Assembly (NCBI RefSeq): GCF_016093545.1
Contig: NZ_JADKYX010000008.1
Location: 1 to 64,000 of the forward strand
DNA from: Massilia rhizosphaerae
Lineage (GTDB): Bacteria > Pseudomonadota > Gammaproteobacteria > Burkholderiales > Burkholderiaceae_D
DNA: 64,000 bases
Reading direction: 5' to 3'
The notes beneath the pieces were generated by a model. That model worked only from the letters and a program-made list of their open reading frames with translations, was not told where the DNA came from and did no database searches. Both the position numbers and the translations under genes were made by a program. Positions within the stretch are counted from its first letter, which is position 1, and every line of letters starts with the position of its first letter. Below, piece by piece: positions 7,888 to 16,354 of this stretch.

Positions 7888-9036
7888 ATGAAAAAGTTAA
7901 TCGCGGCCTTCGCCGCCAGTGCCCTCCTGATGTCGGCCGCCCAAGCCCAGCAGGTGCCGGCCCCGCAAATCGCTGCCCGTTCTTGGCTCCTGCTGGACGC
8001 CACCAGCGGCCAGGTCATCGCCTCGCAAGATCCGGACATGCGCATCGAGCCGGCGTCGCTCACCAAGGTCATGACGGCCTACGTCGTCTTCGAAGCCCTG
8101 CGCGACAAGAAGATCACGCTGGACCAGATGGTCAACGTCTCGGTGCATGCCTGGAAGGTCGACGGCAGCAGCTCGAAGATGTTCATCGACCCGGCCACCC
8201 CGGTGAAAATCCAGGACCTGCTGTACGGCCTGATGATCCAGTCCGGCAATGACGCCGCGGTGGCGCTGGCCGAAGCCGTGGCGGGCGACGAAGCGACCTT
8301 CGTCACGCTGATGAACCGCGAGGCGCAGCGCATGGGCCTCAAGAACACGCACTTCGCCAATCCGCACGGCCTGCCGTCGCCGGAAAACTACTCGACCGCG
8401 CACGATCTGGCCATCCTGGCCTCGCACGAGATCCAGGACTTCCCGCAGTTCTACAAGATCGACTCGATCAAGGAATTCACGTACAACAAGATCAAGCAGC
8501 AGAACCGCAACCGCCTGCTGTGGCTGGACCCGACCGTGGACGGCCTGAAGACGGGCCACACCGAAGCGTCGGGCTATTCGATGATCGCATCGGCGCACCG
8601 CCCGAACGGCCCGGCCGGCGAACGCCGCTTGATCTCGGTGCTGTCCGGCGCCACGTCGGACGGCAACCGCACGGCGGAAAGCCAGAAGCTCTTGAACTGG
8701 GGCTTCCAGAACTTCGATACGGTGAGGCTGTATGCGAAAGGCCAGCCGATCCTGACGCCTGAAATCTGGAAGGGCTCCCAGTCGAACGTGAAGATCGGCT
8801 TCCCCAACGACGTGTGGGTGACCGTGCCGAAGGGCGTCGCCCAGAAGATGAAGCCGGTCCTGGAGCGCAAGGATCCGCTGGTCGCGCCGCTGGCGCTGCA
8901 CAGCCGCGTCGGCACGCTGAAGATGATGGTCGACGGGAAGCCGCTGCTGGCGCTGCCGGTCGTGGCGCTGGAAGAGGTGCGCGAAGCGTCGATCTTCGGG
9001 CGTGCCTGGGACTCGATGCGCTTGTGGATCAAGTAA
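7888..9036 (+). CDS. Serine-type D-Ala-D-Ala carboxypeptidase (PBP5/6 family)
   Basis: A 382-residue penicillin-binding protein that trims the terminal D-Ala from peptidoglycan pentapeptides in the periplasm. A signal peptide ends near Ala20 (AQA-Q). The active-site motifs are complete: SLTK at 57-60, SGN at 119-121 and KTG at 221-223. The C-terminal PBP5-type beta domain and an amphipathic membrane anchor (SMRLWIK) end the protein. The start at 7888 is chosen because it begins the signal peptide directly (MKKLIAAFAASAL); an upstream in-frame ATG at 7843 would spoil it. Confidence 0.93.
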   Translation: MKKLIAAFAASALLMSAAQAQQVPAPQIAARSWLLLDATSGQVIASQDPDMRIEPASLTKVMTAYVVFEALRDKKITLDQMVNVSVHAWKVDGSSSKMFIDPATPVKIQDLLYGLMIQSGNDAAVALAEAVAGDEATFVTLMNREAQRMGLKNTHFANPHGLPSPENYSTAHDLAILASHEIQDFPQFYKIDSIKEFTYNKIKQQNRNRLLWLDPTVDGLKTGHTEASGYSMIASAHRPNGPAGERRLISVLSGATSDGNRTAESQKLLNWGFQNFDTVRLYAKGQPILTPEIWKGSQSNVKIGFPNDVWVTVPKGVAQKMKPVLERKDPLVAPLALHSRVGTLKMMVDGKPLLALPVVALEEVREASIFGRAWDSMRLWIK

Positions 9037-9056
9037 ATCCCGCGCTGTCGTAACAT

Positions 9057-9095
9057 CGTTGGGTGGGCACGGGGTGCCCACCCAACGCCTATAAT
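9057..9095 (+). repeat. Perfect 14-bp palindrome next to a TATAAT hexamer
   Basis: CGTTGGGTGGGCAC (9057-9070) and GTGCCCACCCAACG (9074-9087) are exact inverted repeats around a GGG loop. No T-run follows, so it is not a standard intrinsic terminator, although it lies just after the carboxypeptidase stop. A perfect -10-like TATAAT follows at 9090-9095, so the palindrome covers where the -35 of the aldo/keto reductase promoter would be. It may be a REP-type element, a terminator helper or an operator; the sequence alone does not decide. Confidence 0.7.
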
Positions 9096-9123
9096 GACCC
9101 TACAATTATCTGGAAGAAGAGCG

Positions 9124-10053
9124 ATGACCGCTGCCCTCCCCCGCGACCTGTCCTGCCCGCGCATCGCCATCCGCAAGAACGGCGGCCTCGAACTGTCCCG
9201 CGTCGTCGCCGGCATGTGGCGCATGGTCGAATGGGGCATGACGGTGGAGCAGCGCATCGCCTTCATCGAGCAGTGCATCGCGCTGGGCGTCACGTCGTTC
9301 GACCATGCCGACATCTACGGCAACTACGGCGTCGAAGGCCTGTTCGGCGAAGCCCTGCGCGCCCAGCCTTCGCTGCGCGACCGCATGCAGCTGATCAGCA
9401 AATGCGGCATCAAGCTGCTGTCGAACAAACGCCCGCAGCACACCATCCAGCACTACGACACGAGCGCCGCGCACATCATCGCCTCGGCCGAGGAATCGCT
9501 GCGCCAGCTGCACACCGACCGCCTGGACCTGCTGCTGATCCACCGTCCCGACCCGCTGATGGACTTCGACGAGATCGCGCAAGCCTTTACCCGCCTGAAG
9601 CAGGACGGCAAGGTGCTGCACTTCGGCGTGTCGAATTTCAGCCACCACCAGTTCGAGGCGCTCGATCGCCGCATCGCGCTGTCGACGAACCAGGTGGAAT
9701 TCTCGCCGCTGCACGTGGCGCCGATGTTCGACGAGACCTTCGACGGCCTGCAGGACAAGGGCATCGCGCCGATGATCTGGTCGCCGCTGGCCGGCGGCCG
9801 CCTGTTCACGGCCAACGATGCGAACGCCGAGAACCTGCGCCTGGTGATCAAGGAGATCGCCGACCGCCTGCACCAGCCGTTCGCCAGCGTGGTGTTCGCG
9901 TGGATCATGCAACTGCCGTCGCGCCCCGTTCCGCTGACGGGCAGCGGCCGCGTCGAAGCGATCGCCGTGGCCGTCACCGGCACGACGTTCCAGCTGTCGC
10001 GCGCCGACTGGTTCACGATCCTGCGCGCCGCGCGCGGCCACGACGTCGCATGA
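9124..10053 (+). CDS. Aldo/keto reductase, YdhF-like
   Basis: A 309-residue NADPH-dependent oxidoreductase of the aldo/keto reductase superfamily, very similar in layout to E. coli YdhF. The catalytic tetrad is visible as Asp and Tyr in DHADIYGNYG, Lys in LISKCGI and His in LLLIHRPDP. Its substrate is unknown. The start at 9124 is preferred over the in-frame ATG at 9094: 9124 has a GGAAGAAGAG ribosome-binding stretch, whereas 9094 overlaps the TATAAT hexamer. Its TGA overlaps the next gene's ATG. Confidence 0.9.
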   Translation: MTAALPRDLSCPRIAIRKNGGLELSRVVAGMWRMVEWGMTVEQRIAFIEQCIALGVTSFDHADIYGNYGVEGLFGEALRAQPSLRDRMQLISKCGIKLLSNKRPQHTIQHYDTSAAHIIASAEESLRQLHTDRLDLLLIHRPDPLMDFDEIAQAFTRLKQDGKVLHFGVSNFSHHQFEALDRRIALSTNQVEFSPLHVAPMFDETFDGLQDKGIAPMIWSPLAGGRLFTANDANAENLRLVIKEIADRLHQPFASVVFAWIMQLPSRPVPLTGSGRVEAIAVAVTGTTFQLSRADWFTILRAARGHDVA

Positions 10054-10376
10054 CGGCGCGCGCCGCCATGGCCGAACCGCTCAAGATCGTCGAAGGCCGC
10101 GCGCTGACGGCGCAGCAGAAGAAGGATTTGCTGAACCGCCTCGCGCGCGTGGAGGGCCAGCTGCGCGGGGTCCAGAAGCTGGTCGCGCTGGCCGACGCGC
10201 CGTCCGACTGCGCCGCCGTGGCCCAGCAGATGGCGGCCGCGCGCAAGGCGCTGGACCGCTCGTTCGTGCAGCTCCTCACCGCCAGCATCGTCACCCATAC
10301 GGGCAATGCGGGCGACGTCGAGGAAGCGAAAGCGGCCGCGGCGCAGCTGGCGGCCCTGTTCGACAAGTTCGCCTAA
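10050..10376 (+). CDS. Metal-sensing/FrmR-type transcriptional repressor (DUF156), His ligand missing
   Basis: A 108-residue all-helical protein of the CsoR/RcnR/FrmR (DUF156) family: LLNRLARVEGQLRGVQKLV starts the DNA-binding helical core. Of the usual sensor residues, Cys54 and His83 are kept, but the position of the conserved central His is Ser79. The sensing chemistry may therefore differ from copper, nickel or formaldehyde sensors. It overlaps the reductase stop by four bases (ATGA), which suggests it controls that operon. ATG at 10068 is an alternative start. It overlaps the convergent pssA by four bases. Confidence 0.8.
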   Translation: MTARAAMAEPLKIVEGRALTAQQKKDLLNRLARVEGQLRGVQKLVALADAPSDCAAVAQQMAAARKALDRSFVQLLTASIVTHTGNAGDVEEAKAAAAQLAALFDKFA

Positions 10377-11167
10377 CCCTCGGCGTCCTCGTCGTCGTAC
10401 ACCCTGGGCGGCGCGATCGTCGTCCAACCGGAGCGCCACGCGAGATTCAGCAGCAGCGTCGCGCCGATATAAAACACGAAGAACAGCGCGAAGAAGCGCG
10501 TCCGCAACAACACCAGCAGCACCATGCAGACCGCCAGCGCGACGAAGGCCGCCTTCGATTTCGGCTGCTTGGAGCTGGGGAAGCGGATCGTCGACACCAT
10601 CAGCGTGCCGACCGCCACCATCAACAGCATGACGAGGAAGGCGCCGGCCATGTCCGCCACCGGGTCGGGCCAGGCGACGACCACCGCAGCCACGCAGGCC
10701 GCACCGGCCGTGATGGGCATGCCGACGAAGTAGCGCGGATCCGTCTTCCCGACCATCACGTTGAAGCGCGCCAGGCGCAGCGCGCCGCACGCGACAAACA
10801 CGAAACAGGCCAGGCCGCCCATGCGCACGAGGGTCGGGTGCGCGGCGCCCATCTGGGCGAAGCCGTAGCAGTACAACAGCAGGCCGGGGGCGCAGCCGAA
10901 ATTCATCACATCGGCGATCGAATCGAGCTGCACGCCGAACGCGGACTGCGTGTTGGTGGCGCGGGCGACGAAGCCGTCGAGGGCGTCGAATATGCCGGCC
11001 AGCACCAGCAGGATCGCCGCCAGGCGATAGTCGGACGGATCGCCCACGGGCGCGTTGTCGACCGAGATCACGATGCTGCCGAAACCGCAGGCTATCGACA
11101 GCAGGGTCACGAAACTGGGCAGGGCAAACTTGGCGCGCGCAAGGCGCTGCTGGCGGGTAGCGTTCAC
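10373..11167 (-). CDS. pssA: CDP-diacylglycerol-serine O-phosphatidyltransferase
   Basis: A 264-residue inner membrane enzyme making phosphatidylserine from CDP-diacylglycerol and serine, the committed step to phosphatidylethanolamine. The CDP-alcohol phosphotransferase signature DxxDGxxAR(x8)GxxxDxxxD is complete, with Asp61, Asp64, Asp82 and Asp86 as metal ligands and base. About seven hydrophobic segments follow the type II (Bacillus-like) PssA pattern. It is transcribed alone on the minus strand and converges on the DUF156 gene with a four-base overlap. Confidence 0.9.
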   Translation of the reverse strand: MNATRQQRLARAKFALPSFVTLLSIACGFGSIVISVDNAPVGDPSDYRLAAILLVLAGIFDALDGFVARATNTQSAFGVQLDSIADVMNFGCAPGLLLYCYGFAQMGAAHPTLVRMGGLACFVFVACGALRLARFNVMVGKTDPRYFVGMPITAGAACVAAVVVAWPDPVADMAGAFLVMLLMVAVGTLMVSTIRFPSSKQPKSKAAFVALAVCMVLLVLLRTRFFALFFVFYIGATLLLNLAWRSGWTTIAPPRVYDDEDAEG

Positions 11168-11311
11168 TGAGATTCGTCAAAGGCGGCAGAATGGCTTATT
11201 TTACATGGGCTTATCCTGGGCCGCGATTGTCCTTACGATCGTCACACTGCCCCGATTTCGCCTAGAATGGAGGCTCTTTTTAGCCGGTTCGACGGACGTT
11301 GGGAGTTTTGG

Positions 11312-12277
11312 ATGATGAATAACATACATCGGGCGCGCCAGATCGCCCTCGCCTGCACTGCGGCGTGGGCGCTGGTCGCCTGCGGCGGCGGTGGTGGCGG
11401 CAGCAATGCCGGCGCATCGAACGGTACCCAGTCGACCGGGTTCTCGGGGCAGGACGCGTCGGCGCCCGCGCCGACCAACAACATCGCTACCGACGGCCTG
11501 AACTGGATCAACTACCGGCGCGGCCAGATCGGCATGCCGGCCCTCACGCACAGCAGCGTCATCGACGTGGCGGCCCAGGGCCATTCGAACTACCAGCGCA
11601 CCAACAACATCGTCACCCACACCCAGACTGCCGGCAAACCGGGCTACACGGGCGCGGACCTGCAGGACCGCCTGCAGGCGGCCGGCTACATCTTCACGGG
11701 CGAGAACGCGATCGGCGAAGTCATCTCGGCGACCTCGGGCGGTTCCGGCTTCTACATGGCCGAGGAATTGATCACGGCGATCTACCACCGCTTCGTGATC
11801 TTCGAGCCCGTGTTCAAGGAAATCGGTACGGGCGCGGCGACCACGTCGGCCAACTACAGTTATTTCACCGCCGACTTCGTCGCCAACGAAGGCTACGGCC
11901 CCGGCATCCCCGCCGGCACGGTCGTGACGTGGCCGTTCAATGGCCAGACGCAGGTACCGAGCACCTTCCTCAGCGACTACGAGGAACCGGATCCGGTGCC
12001 CAACATCAATGCGGTCGGCTACCCGGTCAGCGTGCACACGAACCTCACGCGCAAGCTGACGGTCCAGAGCTTCACGATCCGCGCGCACGGGGCCGGCGCC
12101 GACCTGCAGTCCATGCTGCTGGACAAGGATACCGACGTGAACAAGACGACGTCGCAGTCGGTCGCGGCGATCATCCCGACGGCCCCGCTGGCGTCCGGCA
12201 CCACCTACGACGTCACCTTCAACGGCGCCGTCGACGGCACGCCCATCTCCCGCAGTTGGTCGTTCACGACGAAATGA
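11312..12277 (+). CDS. CAP-domain (SCP-like) lipoprotein with C-terminal Ig-like domain
   Basis: A 321-residue exported protein with lipobox ALVACG, so Cys24 should be lipidated; a Gly-run and a Ser/Thr-rich linker follow. A CAP (cysteine-rich secretory/SCP-like) domain spans about residues 60-205, and a C-terminal bacterial Ig-like domain (LASGTTYDVTFNGAVDG) ends the protein. Bacterial CAP proteins have no general known activity. GGGAG lies six bases before the ATG at 11312. Its stop overlaps the Hpt gene's ATG. Confidence 0.82.
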   Translation: MMNNIHRARQIALACTAAWALVACGGGGGGSNAGASNGTQSTGFSGQDASAPAPTNNIATDGLNWINYRRGQIGMPALTHSSVIDVAAQGHSNYQRTNNIVTHTQTAGKPGYTGADLQDRLQAAGYIFTGENAIGEVISATSGGSGFYMAEELITAIYHRFVIFEPVFKEIGTGAATTSANYSYFTADFVANEGYGPGIPAGTVVTWPFNGQTQVPSTFLSDYEEPDPVPNINAVGYPVSVHTNLTRKLTVQSFTIRAHGAGADLQSMLLDKDTDVNKTTSQSVAAIIPTAPLASGTTYDVTFNGAVDGTPISRSWSFTTK

Positions 12278-12897
12278 GGCCGATGGACAGTCCCGACCGA
12301 CGTCCCCCGCCCGATGCGAACGATGGCCCCGCGGTCAACCACGCGGGCGGCGTTGCGCGCCTGATGGGCGACGGATCGTTGTTCGGGCGCGTGCTGGCGC
12401 GCTTTCGCAACGAATACCGCCAGGCCGCCGACGGCATCCGCGCCGCGCACGACCAGGGCGAGACCGCGCTGGCGCTGCGCCTCGTGCACACGCTCAAGGG
12501 TGCCGCCGCCATGATCGAGGCGGTGCCGCTGCGGCGCCAGGCGGACGTAGTGGAACGGATGCTGCACGCGGGCACAGGCGACGTCCATGGCAGCCTCGCG
12601 CGCCTGCAGGATGAACTGGAACGGGTGCTGCGCGAACTGGACGTGCTGGCCACCACCCTGTCCGAGCGCCGTCCCGCGGCATCCACGCGCCGGCCGGCCC
12701 GGGACGATCACGATGCCCTCGCCCGCCTGATGACGCTGCTCGACGAAGGCAATGGAGAAGCGGTCGACCTCGTGCGCGAAGCCGGGGACGCGCTGACCGC
12801 ACAACTCGGGGAATACGATTACCGCCAGATGGCGGACCTGGTCGAAGCCTTCGACTTCGACGGCGCCCTGGCGCTGCTGCGCGCACGCACTGGCTGA
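12274..12897 (+). CDS. Hpt (histidine phosphotransfer) domain protein
   Basis: A 207-residue soluble protein. The motif HTLKGAAAM with phospho-acceptor His72 identifies an Hpt domain of about residues 25-125, which relays phosphate between response-regulator receiver domains. A second helical region (about 145-205, ARLMTLLDEGNGEAVDLVREAG) looks like a degenerate receiver-partner or half Hpt repeat without a phospho-His. No kinase or response regulator is adjacent, so the partner is unknown. ATG at 12274 overlaps the preceding stop (ATGA); 12283 is an alternative. Confidence 0.8.
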   Translation: MRPMDSPDRRPPPDANDGPAVNHAGGVARLMGDGSLFGRVLARFRNEYRQAADGIRAAHDQGETALALRLVHTLKGAAAMIEAVPLRRQADVVERMLHAGTGDVHGSLARLQDELERVLRELDVLATTLSERRPAASTRRPARDDHDALARLMTLLDEGNGEAVDLVREAGDALTAQLGEYDYRQMADLVEAFDFDGALALLRARTG

Positions 12898-12910
12898 CCC
12901 GCGCCGCGGC

Positions 12911-13123
12911 TCAGCGGTTGTATTCCGCTTCTTCGTCGAACGAGTCGGCGCAGGATTTGCCGCAGAAACGGCGCACGCTGTCGAGCGGCTTTTCGCAATA
13001 CCAGCACGCGCCCTTGGGCGGCAGGCTCAGACGGGCTGGCACCGGCGTCGCGCTCATCGATGAGGCGACGATCGGCTCGACAGGCACGCTCTTGTCCGGA
13101 ACACTTTCCTGTATCGTTTCCAA
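12911..13123 (-). CDS. Small zinc-ribbon protein (DUF2116-like)
   Basis: A 70-residue protein whose second half carries CWYC (Cys40, Cys43) and CGKSC (Cys54, Cys58), a four-cysteine zinc ribbon with the FCGKSCADSFDEE ending seen in small DUF2116-type proteins. The first 35 residues look disordered. Function unknown; a nucleic-acid or ribosome-associated role is only a guess. Confidence 0.65.
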   Translation of the reverse strand: METIQESVPDKSVPVEPIVASSMSATPVPARLSLPPKGACWYCEKPLDSVRRFCGKSCADSFDEEAEYNR

Positions 13124-13454
13124 GGTTACCCCCTTACCGGCAGCACGTCAGTAACGCAGAGATTACTTTAGTGGAACACCGTGTGCATGAGAAAGCGCAA
13201 GCGCGCTTGTGCCCGCTTCCGCATTACGTGCTGTTGCCGTCCTTCAAACCAGTGTGCGCCGATTGCGCTACCTCTGCAACGCTTGTTGCCGGCTAGTTTT
13301 AAAGAAACAACAGTTACAGTGTCCCGACGTCATTGTCACCAATGCCGGACCATCCAACTGCCCGAAATAATAGCAGTATTGGCAACGTATGCATCGAGCC
13401 GTTCAATCGTGCGGGCCGGCCGTGTCGGATTTGCGACGCGCGGTTCGGCGCGAT
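13124..13454. other. Gene-free stretch
   Basis: About 330 bases between two minus-strand genes. It contains a near-perfect 18-base palindrome at 13195-13212 (GCGCAAGCG against CGCTTGTGC, one mismatch) and must hold the promoter of the zinc-ribbon gene. No credible gene, RNA or terminator with a T-run was recognised. Confidence 0.5.
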
Positions 13455-14027
13455 TCAGCGCGCCGGTTCCAGGGTGACGAACAGGGCGCCGGGCGCCGTC
13501 TCGAGGCGGGTGGGAACGAATTGCACGCCCGCGTAGCGCAGGTCTTCGGGGCGGAAGCTGTAGACCGGCATGTCGCGCAACAATTGATTCACAAGCACGT
13601 CGGCCGCGCGGCCCAGGTCGCGCACGCGGTTGCTGTCCATGCCTTCGACGTCGAAGCTGTCGACGTGGGACGCGGACAGGACGACGGCATTGCGCACATT
13701 GTCCAGCACCAGGTGGCCGGACAGCGCCAGCGAGCCGTTCCACGACTGGCGCAGGAACGGCGGCGCCACGGACACGTCCAGCGCGAGGCCGACGCGGTCG
13801 GTGTCCGGCATGATCGCCAGGCGCGGGCGGGTCAATTCCACGTCGAACAGTTCGAGCATCCGGTTGTGCAGCGGAAAGCGGCGCTCCAGCCCCGCCTGCA
13901 GGCGCGATTGCGACAGCTCGACGCGGCGCGGCCCGATCACGGTCGCGCAGGAGGCCAGCAAGCCGCTTCCGGCCGCCGCCGCCATCGTCGCCAGCATCCG
14001 CCGCCGTGTCATGTCGCCTTGTTTCAT
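13455..14027 (-). CDS. DUF1439 lipoprotein (YceB-like)
   Basis: A 190-residue protein with an arginine-rich N-terminus, hydrophobic signal segment and lipobox LLASC, so Cys27 should be lipidated. The mature part fits DUF1439 (E. coli YceB), an elongated tubular-lipid-binding-like fold; residues such as LVLDNVRNAVVLS and the terminal FVPTRLETAPG are typical. Probably an outer membrane lipoprotein of unknown role. ATG at 14012 (MTRRRML) is an equally good start. Confidence 0.75.
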   Translation of the reverse strand: MKQGDMTRRRMLATMAAAAGSGLLASCATVIGPRRVELSQSRLQAGLERRFPLHNRMLELFDVELTRPRLAIMPDTDRVGLALDVSVAPPFLRQSWNGSLALSGHLVLDNVRNAVVLSASHVDSFDVEGMDSNRVRDLGRAADVLVNQLLRDMPVYSFRPEDLRYAGVQFVPTRLETAPGALFVTLEPAR

Positions 14028-14226
14028 TTGCCTCGTCCTCGTTCGTTCATTGGATGGGGCAAGCCTAGCATATCCGCAGCGGATGTCATGTGCGCGAAGC
14101 CCAGAACATCATGCCGCCCGAGGCCTCCAATACGTGGCATGCGGCATGCCCGAAAATCAAGGCGGAAATCGCTGGTTGCGCGCCGGACCGGCGTGTATGA
14201 TGAACCGGATCGACCATGGAGGACCG

Positions 14227-14463
14227 ATGCACATGAGCGAGCGCCAGCGGCGCAGCGACGAGCCGACGGCCAATGCCGTGGCGCGCGGGCTGAACATCCT
14301 GGCGGTGCGCGACGCCGAACTTGCCAGGCGCTACATGCGGCACAAGCACGTGCCGGACCACGTGATCGAGCGTGTCCTCGGCCATCCTGGCCTGCGCCGC
14401 CGGGAAAGCGTCGCGCAGTCCGTATCCGAAGCGATCACGCCGTCCGCACCGCAAGACGACTGA
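14227..14463 (+). CDS. Hypothetical small protein
   Basis: A 78-residue basic, helical protein preceded by GGAGGA three bases before its ATG, which supports it being real. The middle (ARRYMRHKHVPDHVIERVLGHPGLRR) could form a short helical DNA-binding segment, but no family is recognised. It lies between two minus-strand genes and is therefore transcribed alone. ATG at 14233 is an alternative. Confidence 0.55.
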   Translation: MHMSERQRRSDEPTANAVARGLNILAVRDAELARRYMRHKHVPDHVIERVLGHPGLRRRESVAQSVSEAITPSAPQDD

Positions 14464-14533
14464 CGGCGCAGCCGCAGCGCCCCGCCTTGACAGCGGGCTA
14501 GATGACGCGACACGGCGGATCGAACGCCGCGGC

Positions 14534-14809
14534 TCAGGACTCGGGACGTGGATCGGCCCTGTCGCGGTCGCTCTCACCGTCGAGGACCGCCGCCGCCCGC
14601 TCCTTGCCGATGCTGCCGGACAGCGCCTGCCGGTCTTCGTCGTCCGCCTGGGGCGGATCGAGCATGTCCGCAAGCATCGCCCGCAGCTCCGGCGTATCCC
14701 ATGGCAGGCCGCTGCGCTGCCTGACGTGGATGTAGTGCCTGATCTCGCTGTCCTGTTCGGCCGTCAGCGGCAGGCCGCGAAACGTATCCGCAGGTTCGGG
14801 TTCCATCAT
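14534..14809 (-). CDS. Hypothetical small acidic protein
   Basis: A 91-residue acidic protein. The start at 14809 is supported by GGAGG four bases upstream. The central part (EIRHYIHVRQRSGLPWDTPELRAMLADML) looks helical and well conserved in style, while the tail is disordered and charged. No known family or motif is recognised. It lies downstream of mnmE on the same strand, about 100 bases away. Confidence 0.6.
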   Translation of the reverse strand: MMEPEPADTFRGLPLTAEQDSEIRHYIHVRQRSGLPWDTPELRAMLADMLDPPQADDEDRQALSGSIGKERAAAVLDGESDRDRADPRPES

Positions 14810-14908
14810 GACGCCTCCTCGACGCTGCAAGCCAGCCCCTCGACGGTACGCGCATTTCCCGCATGCGGGCGCACGTCACGCGCGGTGACGGCGGCCCGAA
14901 ACAACCCC

Positions 14909-16288
14909 CTATTTCCCGATACAGAACCGGCTGAAGATCACCCCCAGCAAATCGTCCGGCGTGAACTGCCCGGTAATGCTGGACAGCTGGTCCTGCGCGA
15001 GCCGCAGCTCTTCGGCGAACAGGTCGAGCGACTGGTCGTCCTGCGCCGCGTGGTCGGCGGCGAAACGCAGGTGCTCGCGCGCGTTGCGCAGCGCGACGAG
15101 GTGGCGTTCGCGCGCGAGGTACAGCGATTCGCCCGTCTGCTGCCAGCCGGCGATGCGCAGCAGTTCCGCGCGCAGCAGGTCGATGCCGATCTTTTCGTGG
15201 GCGGACAGGTAGATGTGGACCGCATCCGGGCCCCGGTCCACGCTGGGATGGTGGCCGGACAGGTCGATCTTGTTCCAGATGCGCACGACGGGCACGCCGG
15301 CGGGGAATGCGGCGACGATGTCCTCGTCGGCCTTGGCCGGGCCGAGGTCCGCGTCGAGCAGGTGCAGGATCACGTCCGCCTTGCCGACCTCGCCCCACGT
15401 GCGCTCGATGCCGATGCGCTCGACGACGTCGATGCCCTCGTCGATGGCGCGGATGCCGGCCGTGTCGACGATGTTCAGCGGGATGCCCTCGACCTGGATC
15501 GTCTCGCTGACCTTGTCCCGCGTGGTGCCGGCGATCGGCGTGACGATGGCGACGTCCGATCCGGCCAGTGCGTTCAGCAGCGACGATTTACCCACGTTCG
15601 GCTGGCCGACGAGCACGACGTTCAGGCCCTCGCGCAGCAGCGCGCCCTGGGCGGCCTGGCGGAACACGGCCTCCAGCGCGTCGACGATGCCCCGCAACTG
15701 GCCGCGCGCATTGGATTTCTCGAGGAAGTCGATCTCTTCCTCGGGAAAATCGAGCGTGGCCTCGACGAGCATGCGCAGGTTGATCGTCTTCTCGACCAGT
15801 TCATGCACGACTTTGGAAAATGCGCCGGACAGCGATTGCGACGCCGATTTCGCGGCGGCCTCGGTGGACGCGTCGATCAGGTCGGCGACGGCTTCGGCCT
15901 GGGCGAGATCGAGCTTGTCGTTGAGGAAGGCACGGCGCGTGAATTCTCCCGGCTCCGCCAGGCGCAGGCCGGCGTCGCGGCCCGCCTCCAGCACGCGCGC
16001 GAGCAGCATGCGCAGCACGACGGGGCCGCCGTGGCCCTGCAGTTCCAGCACGTCCTCGCCGGTGTACGAATGCGGCGCCTTGAAATACAGCGCGAGGCCT
16101 TCGTCGATGACGGTGCCCGCGGCATCCTTGAACGGCAGATAGGTGGCGTGACGGGGCGCCAGCGTCGTGCCGGGGAACAGCGCGGCGACGAGCGGCGCCA
16201 GGTCCTTGCCGGAGGCGCGCACCACGCCGATGCCGCCGCGTCCGGGGGCGGTGGCGATGGCGGCGATGGGGGAGGTATCGAGTTTCAT
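14909..16288 (-). CDS. mnmE: tRNA uridine-5-carboxymethylaminomethyl modification GTPase
   Basis: A 459-residue GTPase that with MnmG modifies wobble uridine 34 of certain tRNAs. The N-terminal tetrahydrofolate-binding domain spans about 1-120; the G domain has GQPNVGKSS (228-236), TTRD (255-258), DTAG (275-278) and NKID (339-342). The family C-terminal CxGK ends the protein (CIGK), with Cys456 needed for catalysis. It is the last gene of the usual rpmH-rnpA-yidD-yidC-mnmE series, but a terminator separates it from yidC. Confidence 0.97.
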   Translation of the reverse strand: MKLDTSPIAAIATAPGRGGIGVVRASGKDLAPLVAALFPGTTLAPRHATYLPFKDAAGTVIDEGLALYFKAPHSYTGEDVLELQGHGGPVVLRMLLARVLEAGRDAGLRLAEPGEFTRRAFLNDKLDLAQAEAVADLIDASTEAAAKSASQSLSGAFSKVVHELVEKTINLRMLVEATLDFPEEEIDFLEKSNARGQLRGIVDALEAVFRQAAQGALLREGLNVVLVGQPNVGKSSLLNALAGSDVAIVTPIAGTTRDKVSETIQVEGIPLNIVDTAGIRAIDEGIDVVERIGIERTWGEVGKADVILHLLDADLGPAKADEDIVAAFPAGVPVVRIWNKIDLSGHHPSVDRGPDAVHIYLSAHEKIGIDLLRAELLRIAGWQQTGESLYLARERHLVALRNAREHLRFAADHAAQDDQSLDLFAEELRLAQDQLSSITGQFTPDDLLGVIFSRFCIGK

Positions 16289-16308
16289 GGTCGGATTGTA
16301 GGTGCAAA

Positions 16309-16337
16309 CAAAAAAGCCCGTGCGGACACGGGCTTTT
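16309..16337 (-). terminator. Intrinsic terminator after yidC
   Basis: AAAAGCCCGTG (16312-16322) and CACGGGCTTTT (16327-16337) are perfect inverted repeats with a CGGA loop. Read on the minus strand the hairpin is followed by TTTTTTGTTTG, so it should end transcripts from yidC before mnmE. Confidence 0.85.
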
Positions 16338-16354
16338 CGGTCACCGGGCCGGGT

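Noticed and set aside
9057..9087. Intrinsic terminator after the carboxypeptidase gene
   Set aside because: The hairpin is strong but no T-run follows on either strand, so it was kept as a repeat of undecided role.
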